From Clostridia bacterium (GTDB lineage: Bacteria; Bacillota_A; Clostridia; UMGS1883), in the NCBI GenBank assembly GCA_017467965.1, contig JAFUJZ010000001.1:1-64000 (forward strand): a stretch of 64,000 bases of DNA, given 5' to 3'. The notes under the pieces are model-generated. The model saw only the letters and a list, made by a program, of their open reading frames with translations, did no database searches and had not been told where the DNA came from. Positions 59,010 through 64,000 of the stretch are shown here, piece after piece. How positions within the stretch are numbered: position 1 is the first letter of the stretch; each line of letters begins with the position of its first letter. The position numbers were made by a program, and so were the translations under genes.

Positions 59010-59696
59010 TTATTTCACCTCAAATTTATAACCTACACCCCATACAGTTTTGAGCTGCCAATCACTCTCAAAGCCCTCAAGCTTTTCACGAAGCCTCTTA
59101 ACATGTACGTCAACGGTACGGCTGTCTCCGTAATAATCAAAGCCCCAAACATCCTCCAATAGCTGTTCACGTGTGAACACACGGTTAGGATGCGACGCCA
59201 AAAAGTACAAAAGCTCCAGCTCCTTGGGCGGTGTTTCCATAACATTGCCACCTACAACAAGCTCATAGTTTGAAAGATTAATCGAAAGATTATTAAATTC
59301 AATAATCTTTGCTTCTTCCTCTTCTTTAAGGTAGCGGCGCAACACTGCCTTTACTCTTGCCACAAGCTCTTTACCCTCAAAGGGCTTTACGATATAGTCG
59401 TCCGCACCCAGCTCCAAGCCGAGTACCTTGTCAAAGGTTTCACCCTTTGCCGTAAGCATAATAACAGGCATATCGCTTGTTTTTCGGATTTCACGGCATA
59501 CGGTTATACCGTCAACCTTGGGCATCATAATATCAAGCACGGCAAGGTCTGCACGGTTTTTTTCAAATTCTTCCAAAGCCTTTTCGCCGTCAAGGCAAAT
59601 AACCGTCTCGTAGCCTTCTTTTTCAAGATACAGCCTTACAAGCTCGCAAATATTTGCATCATCATCAACAATCATAATCTTAGGCACTTTAGACAT
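59010..59696 (-). CDS. OmpR/PhoB-family response regulator
   Basis: 228 residues. Receiver domain with the acidic pocket IVDDDANI, phospho-acceptor D in LDIMMPK (about 55), T in MLTAKG (about 82) and K in DDYIVKPF (about 104). Winged-helix domain (about 130-226) with ELELLYFLASHPNRVFTREQLLEDVWG and DSRTVDVHVKRLREKL. Binds direct repeats as a phosphorylated dimer. AGGAGG precedes the ATG. It begins one side of an overlapping divergent promoter region shared with ychF. Confidence 0.96.
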   Translation of the reverse strand: MSKVPKIMIVDDDANICELVRLYLEKEGYETVICLDGEKALEEFEKNRADLAVLDIMMPKVDGITVCREIRKTSDMPVIMLTAKGETFDKVLGLELGADDYIVKPFEGKELVARVKAVLRRYLKEEEEAKIIEFNNLSINLSNYELVVGGNVMETPPKELELLYFLASHPNRVFTREQLLEDVWGFDYYGDSRTVDVHVKRLREKLEGFESDWQLKTVWGVGYKFEVK

Positions 59697-59732
59697 AGCA
59701 TTTCCTCCTTAGTTATACATCCCTTTATTTTC

Positions 59733-59780
59733 ATTATATCATAAAAAAAGTATTGTTAAATCTTTTTTTTATGATATAAT
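59733..59780. promoter_or_regulatory. Overlapping divergent promoters within an 18-bp-arm inverted repeat
   Basis: ATTATATCATAAAAAAAG (59733-59750) mirrors CTTTTTTTTATGATATAAT (59762-59780). Each arm ends in an extended -10 (TGATATAAT), one facing the response regulator and one facing ychF. Candidate -35 boxes (TTAACA on minus, TTGTTA on plus) fall in the same short centre, so the polymerases would compete. Confidence 0.6.
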
Positions 59781-59843
59781 ACTAATATATTTTTGATATG
59801 TACTTTTTATTAACAAAAAGTGAATTTTGAATTTTTTTCCATT

Positions 59844-59867
59844 GTAGGAGCGACCATTGGTTGCCCG
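59844..59867. repeat. Family B repeat, copy 3
   Basis: GTAGGAGCGACCATTGG followed by TTGCCCG, in the ychF leader. Same type as at 228 and 25214. Confidence 0.5.
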
Positions 59868-59902
59868 ATTAAAACGATTTCACAAAAGAAAGGTTGAATA
59901 TT

Positions 59903-60997
59903 ATGAAACTCGGTATCGTAGGTTTGCCCAACGTAGGCAAATCCACACTTTTTAATGCTATCACACAGGCAGGGGCAGAAAGTGCGAACTACCCCTTCTG
60001 TACAATTGAACCCAACGTAGGTGTTGTTACAGTTCCCGACGAGCGTCTTGACAAGCTCCGCGAAATGTATAACCCCGTTAAATTCACACCTGCAATTATT
60101 GAATTCGTTGACATTGCAGGTCTTGTTAAGGGTGCAAGCCGCGGCGAAGGCCTTGGCAACAAGTTCCTTGCAAACATCCGCGAAGTTGACGCAATCGTTC
60201 ACGTGGTACGCTGCTTTGAAGACAGTAACATTATCCACGTTGAAGGTAGTGTTGATCCTGCCCGTGATATAGAAACTATCGACCTTGAATTAATCTTTGC
60301 CGACCTTGAGAGCGTAGAAAAGCGTATTGACCGCGTTACAAAGGCTCTCCGTGGCGACAAGAAATACCAGGCAGAGCTTGACATGTGGGTTAAAATCAAG
60401 GAAGCGTTAGAGAGCGGCAAGAGCGCAAGAAGCGTTGACCTTTCCGATGAAGAAAAGGAAATGGCAAAGGATTTATCCCTTCTCACAATGAAGCCTATTA
60501 TCTATGCGGCAAACGTTGCAGAAGAAGATTTTGCTAATGGTATCGAGTCTAATCCCTACATCAAAGCGGTTGAAGAAATCGCAGCCCGTGACAACGCTGA
60601 AGTTCTCCCTATTTCCGCACGCATCGAGGAAGAAATCAGCCAGCTCGAAGAAGACGAAAAGGGTATGTTCTTAGAAGAAATGGGTCTTACCGAATCCGGT
60701 CTTGACCGCCTTATCAAAAAAAGCTACAAGCTCTTAGGTCTTATCAGCTATCTTACAGCTGGCACCCCCGAAGTAAGAGCGTGGACAATCACAGAAGGCA
60801 CAAAGGCACCTCAGGCGGCAGGCAAAATACATACCGACTTTGAGCGTGGTTTTATCCGTGCGGAGGTAGTTTCATTTGACAACCTCATGGCATGCGGCAC
60901 AATGGCAGCAGCTAAGGAAAAAGGCCTTGTTAAGAGCGAAGGCAAGGAATACGTAATGCAGGACGGCGATATCGTACATTTCCTGTTTAATGTTTAA
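59903..60997 (+). CDS. ychF: Obg-like ATPase YchF
   Basis: 364 residues from ATG ([14 protein letters not shown]); AAAGAAAGG precedes it and an in-frame ATG three codons earlier is less well placed. G1 is [14 protein letters not shown]3 [17 protein letters not shown]; the altered G4 region explains ATP over GTP preference in this family. A coiled-coil insert ([13 protein letters not shown]) and a C-terminal TGS domain (about 281-364, [19 protein letters not shown] and [12 protein letters not shown]) complete it. YchF binds ribosomes and influences stress responses. A terminator follows. Confidence 0.97.
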   Translation: MKLGIVGLPNVGKSTLFNAITQAGAESANYPFCTIEPNVGVVTVPDERLDKLREMYNPVKFTPAIIEFVDIAGLVKGASRGEGLGNKFLANIREVDAIVHVVRCFEDSNIIHVEGSVDPARDIETIDLELIFADLESVEKRIDRVTKALRGDKKYQAELDMWVKIKEALESGKSARSVDLSDEEKEMAKDLSLLTMKPIIYAANVAEEDFANGIESNPYIKAVEEIAARDNAEVLPISARIEEEISQLEEDEKGMFLEEMGLTESGLDRLIKKSYKLLGLISYLTAGTPEVRAWTITEGTKAPQAAGKIHTDFERGFIRAEVVSFDNLMACGTMAAAKEKGLVKSEGKEYVMQDGDIVHFLFNV

Positions 60998-60999
60998 CA

Positions 61000-61048
61000 G
61001 CCTTCCCCTCGATGGGAAGTGAGACAGCGTAAGCGGTGGATGAGATGT
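61000..61048. repeat. Family A-like element
   Basis: CCTTCCC and GGGAAGTG form a hairpin followed by an AGCG/GGATGAGATG tail. The layout matches family A (first hairpin, second small hairpin, GATGAG or GAGGGATT tail) but the sequence differs. Confidence 0.45.
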
Positions 61049-61050
61049 TA

Positions 61051-61085
61051 AAGAGAGCAATCAAACAATTGCTCTCTTTTTGTAT
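61051..61085 (+). terminator. Terminator of ychF
   Basis: AGAGAGCAAT and ATTGCTCTCT around a short loop, then TTTTG. About 55 bases downstream of the ychF stop because a repeat intervenes. Confidence 0.85.
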
Positions 61086-61099
61086 TTTGTAAAACATTC

Positions 61100-61126
61100 G
61101 TAGGGACCGGCGTCCCTGGCGGTCCC
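61100..61126. repeat. Family B repeat, copy 4
   Basis: GTAGGGACCGGCGTCCC followed by GGCGGTCCC. Same class as the copies at 228, 25214 and 59844. Confidence 0.5.
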
Positions 61127-61135
61127 TTTTATATA

Positions 61136-61168
61136 AAAAGAACTCCGCTTGGCGGAGTTCTTTTTATA
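61136..61168. terminator. Second terminator between ychF and gdhA
   Basis: AAAAAGAACTCCGC and GCGGAGTTCTTTTT around a two-base loop. Symmetric, so it can stop both ychF read-through and the convergent gdhA transcript. Confidence 0.88.
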
Positions 61169-61189
61169 CTTATTACTTATTCACTAAAT

Positions 61190-61238
61190 AACTTAACTTG
61201 CCCGTAAGGGCAAACTTAGTTGGAATTGTTTGATTTTA
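61190..61238. repeat. Family C palindrome chain, copy 3
   Basis: Linker AACTTAACTT, hairpin TTGCCCGTAAGGGCAA, linker ACTTAGTT, then GGAATTGTTTGA/TCAAACAATTCC whose far arm is the end of the gdhA coding sequence. Confidence 0.6.
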
Positions 61239-62585
61239 TCAAACAATTCCCTGTGCCTTCATAGCTTCTGCAACCTTGATAAAGCCTGCAATGTTTGCAC
61301 CTGCAACAAGGTCATCACCAAGACCGTATTCGTTAGCAGCCTTAACAGAGTTGTCAAAAATGTTCTTCATAATTGTCTTAAGCTTAGCGTCAACTTCTTC
61401 TTCGCTCCAGGAGTAACGCATGGAGTTCTGGCTCATTTCCAAGCCGGATACGGATACGCCGCCTGCGTTAACAGCCTTAGAAGGAGCAACGATAATGCCT
61501 GCATTCTTCAAAAGTGCGATAGCTTCGTTTGTTGTGGGCATGTTGGAAACTTCAACATAGTACTTAACGTTGTTAGCTATAATTTCTTCTGCTTCCTTAA
61601 CATCAACTTCATTCTGTGTAGCACAGGGCATAAGGATGTCAGCCTTAACATTCCAAGGCTTCTGACCTGCAAAGAAAGGTACACCGAACTTATCAGCATA
61701 ATCCTGAACCTTGTTTCTGCCGCTTGCTCTCATTTCGAGCATGAAGTTAATCTTTTCTTCTGTGCTTACGCCTGCTTCATCATAGATGTAGCCGTCGGGA
61801 CCGGAAATAACAACAACCTTAGCACCAAGCTCTGTTGCCTTCTTAACAGTACCCCAAGCAACGTTACCGAAACCGGATACAACAACAGTCTTGCCTTCGA
61901 TTGTGTCGTTAAAGTGCTTAAGCATTTCAACTGCGTAGTAAACAGCGCCGTAGCCTGTAGCTTCGGGACGGATTAAGCTGCCGCCGAAGGAAAGACCCTT
62001 ACCTGTAAATACGCCTGTAAATTCATTCTTTAATCTCTTGTACTGACCAAACATATAGCCAACTTCTCTTGCGCCAACACCGAGGTCACCTGCGGGAACG
62101 TCAAGATTGGGGCCGATATGACGGTAGAGTTCGTTCATAAAGCTCTGGCAGAAACGCATAACTTCGCCGTCACTCTTACCATTGGGGTCAAAGTCAGCAC
62201 CACCCTTACCGCCACCCATGGGGAGAGATGTAAGAGAGTTCTTAAATGTCTGTTCAAAGCCGAGGAACTTCATTGTACCTATGTATACGTTGGGAGCAAA
62301 TCTGATACCGCCCTTGTAAGGACCGATAGCAGAGTTGAACTGTACTCTGTAACCGCGGTTAACCTGTACCTTGCCGTTGTCATCAACCCAAGGAACGCGG
62401 AACATAATCTGTCTTTCGGGTTCAACCATTCTTTCAACAACGCCTGCTTCAACTAAGTCAGGACGCTGATCAATAACGGGTTCAATACTTTCGAGAACTT
62501 CTGTAACTGTCTGTAAAAATTCAGGCTCGTTTGCATTTCTCTTCTTCACGTTCTCAAGAACGTCAATTAAATACTGATTTTTCAC
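61239..62585 (-). CDS. gdhA: NADP-type glutamate dehydrogenase
   Basis: 448 residues from a GTG (MKNQYLIDVLEN), chosen because GGAGG lies eight bases upstream; a longer frame reads through the leader and promoter. The hexameric GdhA motifs are present: GGIRFAPNVY, the catalytic PMGGGKGGADFDP (about 122-134), the GARE and GYMFGQYKRL motifs, FGNVAWGTVKKA of the nucleotide-binding Rossmann fold and EVSNMPTTNEA. It aminates 2-oxoglutarate, the main ammonium entry point and a source of the L-Glu that the MurD-MurL route would consume. Strong consensus promoter. Confidence 0.96.
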   Translation of the reverse strand: MKNQYLIDVLENVKKRNANEPEFLQTVTEVLESIEPVIDQRPDLVEAGVVERMVEPERQIMFRVPWVDDNGKVQVNRGYRVQFNSAIGPYKGGIRFAPNVYIGTMKFLGFEQTFKNSLTSLPMGGGKGGADFDPNGKSDGEVMRFCQSFMNELYRHIGPNLDVPAGDLGVGAREVGYMFGQYKRLKNEFTGVFTGKGLSFGGSLIRPEATGYGAVYYAVEMLKHFNDTIEGKTVVVSGFGNVAWGTVKKATELGAKVVVISGPDGYIYDEAGVSTEEKINFMLEMRASGRNKVQDYADKFGVPFFAGQKPWNVKADILMPCATQNEVDVKEAEEIIANNVKYYVEVSNMPTTNEAIALLKNAGIIVAPSKAVNAGGVSVSGLEMSQNSMRYSWSEEEVDAKLKTIMKNIFDNSVKAANEYGLGDDLVAGANIAGFIKVAEAMKAQGIV

Positions 62586-62652
62586 TACTAAAACCTCCAG
62601 TTTTAAAGGCATACTCATATGTATTGCGCATGTCTTTTTCATATGATACCTA

Positions 62653-62681
62653 ATTATAATTACTTGCAAAAAAAATGTCAA
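62653..62681 (-). promoter_or_regulatory. Consensus promoter of gdhA
   Basis: Minus-strand TTGACA and TATAAT, both perfect, 17 bases apart, about 70 bases upstream of the GTG. The leader contains two CATATG motifs. Confidence 0.9.
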
Positions 62682-62785
62682 TAGTTTTCATCAAAAAAAT
62701 ACAAAAAAACGCTTTTTTGTTCACCGCTCACGGACATTTGTCTTTTTCTCCATACAAAAATCAAGTAAATAAGTACAAAAAATCA

Positions 62786-62814
62786 TTTAAATTGCAGCTG
62801 ATATATGGTACAAT
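62786..62814 (+). promoter_or_regulatory. Promoter of the secreted glycosidase gene
   Basis: TTTAAA, 17 bases, TACAAT, with an extended -10 (TGGTACAAT). The leader to the ATG is about 26 bases. Confidence 0.65.
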
Positions 62815-62846
62815 AAATTCAAACACTACATAAAGGAGACATGAGA

Positions 62847-64000
62847 ATGAAAAAAATCCTTTCTATACTGTTAACATGTATGTTGATTGCAACCCTTATA
62901 TCTGTTCCGCACACAACCGTTCAAGCGGCATTTGTGCCTACCATTACGGTTGATATGAGCAGTAAAACAGGTGCAATGCGTCACGGCTCCAGCGGCTTTT
63001 TGTATGGTTTGGGCAGTGACGGTACACCCTCCGTTAACACATTAACTCCCTTGAAGCCCTCTACCGCAGTGCAGAAAGCCCCCGACGGCTTACAGCACCC
63101 CACGGGAGACGTTTTAGACGTTGCGGGTACATTCATCTCGTCCGGCGGCGAACAAGTGCAGATTTATCTGCAGGACATCTATGCCCTTTGGCCCTACGAG
63201 CAGACAAGCTTTGAGGAATATCTTTCTCACATTGAAGAAATGATACCCAAAATCGTCGCACTGCGCGACTCCAACCCCGATTATGCCGGCAAATTGGTTT
63301 ACGTTCCCTTTAATGAGCCCGACGGCATCTGGTACGGTAACATCGGTTGGGATGCTTCTGTTCAGTCACGTTTTAACCAAAACTGGCTTAGTGCATATCA
63401 GCTCATAACTGAGCTTGACCCCGATGCCCTAATCGCAGGCACAAGCTGTGCAAACTATCAGTCAGGTCATATGGACTCATGGCTTAACTTCTGCGTGCAG
63501 AACAACTGCGAGCCCGATTACATAACCTGGCACGAATTACAGGACTACGACTTATCCTCATTTGCGTCAAACCTTGCTAATTACAGAAGCATCGAAGCCA
63601 AATATGGTTTAACCGAGCGCGAAATCATCATCAATGAATATGCACCGCAGGACCATTGCTCAAATCCCGGAAAACTCGTCAACTGGATTGCACTTTTTGA
63701 AGAAAACAAGGTTTCCGGATGTCTCCCCTACTGGCACAACGCAGGCAATCTCAACGACATCGCCGCAGATAATAACGAGCCTAACGGCGCATGGTGGCTT
63801 TATAAATGGTACGGCGATATGAGCGGCGAAACACTTTCTCTTACAACCAACACCGCCCGTACAGAGCTTTACGGCTTGGCATCTATTGACGACAACAAAA
63901 AGAGCGCAAGCGTCATCCTAGGCGGCAGTGAAGGCACAGGACAGGTTGTTCTCGAAAACATTACCGATACAATCCCCTTTGATGGTGCCCCCTTTGTGGA
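62847..64000 (+). CDS. Secreted clan GH-A-type glycoside hydrolase (3' end outside window)
   Basis: At least 384 residues, cut by the right edge. Start at the second of two in-frame ATGs because AAAGGAG is eight bases upstream. A signal peptide occupies residues 1-30 (VPHTTVQA near cleavage). A TIM-barrel glycosidase follows: YVPFNEPDG with the acid/base Glu (N156-E157) at the end of strand 4 and IIINEYAP with the likely nucleophile Glu (E264) on strand 7, plus Trp-rich sugar subsites (WHNAG, WWLYKWYG). From about 330 a beta-sandwich begins. The GH family cannot be fixed; GH39- or GH5-like xylan or arabinan activity is plausible. Confidence 0.75.
   Translation, partial: MKKILSILLTCMLIATLISVPHTTVQAAFVPTITVDMSSKTGAMRHGSSGFLYGLGSDGTPSVNTLTPLKPSTAVQKAPDGLQHPTGDVLDVAGTFISSGGEQVQIYLQDIYALWPYEQTSFEEYLSHIEEMIPKIVALRDSNPDYAGKLVYVPFNEPDGIWYGNIGWDASVQSRFNQNWLSAYQLITELDPDALIAGTSCANYQSGHMDSWLNFCVQNNCEPDYITWHELQDYDLSSFASNLANYRSIEAKYGLTEREIIINEYAPQDHCSNPGKLVNWIALFEENKVSGCLPYWHNAGNLNDIAADNNEPNGAWWLYKWYGDMSGETLSLTTNTARTELYGLASIDDNKKSASVILGGSEGTGQVVLENITDTIPFDGAPFV

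Noticed and set aside
1..64000. Mobile elements, prophage, CRISPR-Cas and rRNA
   Set aside because: No transposase, integrase, phage structural, Cas or rRNA sequence was recognised in any frame.

Overview
This window looks like chromosomal DNA of an anaerobic, low-to-moderate GC Gram-positive bacterium of the class Clostridia, probably a gut-type plant-polysaccharide degrader. The signs are a Firmicutes-style division and cell-wall (dcw) cluster with a PASTA-containing SpoVD/FtsI-type transpeptidase, AGGAGG-type ribosome sites, many GTG and TTG starts, near-consensus sigma-A promoters, a GlgC/GlgD glycogen operon, tandem M42 peptidases, an NADP-type glutamate dehydrogenase and several large secreted pectin- or hemicellulose-active proteins. 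I cannot assign a genus. No rRNA, phage, insertion sequence or CRISPR array was seen.

Layout. 1-550: a TPP riboswitch leader and the start of a thiamine-binding protein gene. 537-10000: a zinc-ribbon membrane protein, YifB, a GH127-type beta-L-arabinofuranosidase and a 1.6-kilo-residue secreted protein joining an HExxH domain to a DUF5695-like region. 10000-14750: nitrilase-family amidase, YitT, a KDG-type sugar kinase, a membrane protein and a TPR protein. 14930-15500: a five-gene tRNA operon (Val-Asp-Phe-Gly-Cys) with a perfect promoter and a terminator. 15600-22150: Hsp33, three M42 peptidases in a row, an HtrA protease and a Cof-type phosphatase. 22300-25200: a secreted pectate lyase with a duplicated carbohydrate-binding module. 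25290-37730: the dcw cluster, transcribed leftward as mraZ-rsmH-ftsL-spoVD/ftsI-murE-mraY-ftsW-murG-murA-ftsQ-ftsZ, with a well-preserved MraZ operator in front. 37850-40620: divergently, a translationally coupled pair that I read as murL (UDP-MurNAc-L-Ala-L-Glu epimerase) and a MurD-type ligase. 40700-54840: alpha-phosphoglucomutase, a lipoprotein, Tex, a DUF378 protein and the glycogen operon glgB-glgC-glgD-glgA-glgP. 54900-62700: CD225-like, C_GCAxxG_C_C and DegV proteins, a frameshifted small gene next to a ribbon-helix-helix regulator, a two-component system, YchF and GdhA. 62850-end: the start of a secreted clan GH-A-type glycosidase.

How it fits together. The most notable item is murL-murD beside dcw. 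The dcw cluster itself has no murD, and the pair suggests that D-Glu enters peptidoglycan through L-Glu ligation followed by epimerisation on the nucleotide precursor (the MurD2/MurL route described in Xanthomonas) rather than through free D-Glu made by a racemase. MurE carries the DNPR motif, so the third residue is predicted to be meso-diaminopimelate. Pectate lyase, GH127, the KDG-type kinase and the GH-A enzyme suggest a pectin and arabinan diet. Phosphoglucomutase plus the glg operon would store surplus glucose as glycogen.

Intergenic DNA is rich in small repeats: (A) elements built on CTCCCTTGTGTAAAGGGAG, (B) GTAGGRGCG...CCCG hairpins, (C) chains of small palindromes joined by AACTTMACTT-like linkers, and (D) TTAATTCTGCATTCTGCA tracts. 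Several sit in functional leaders.
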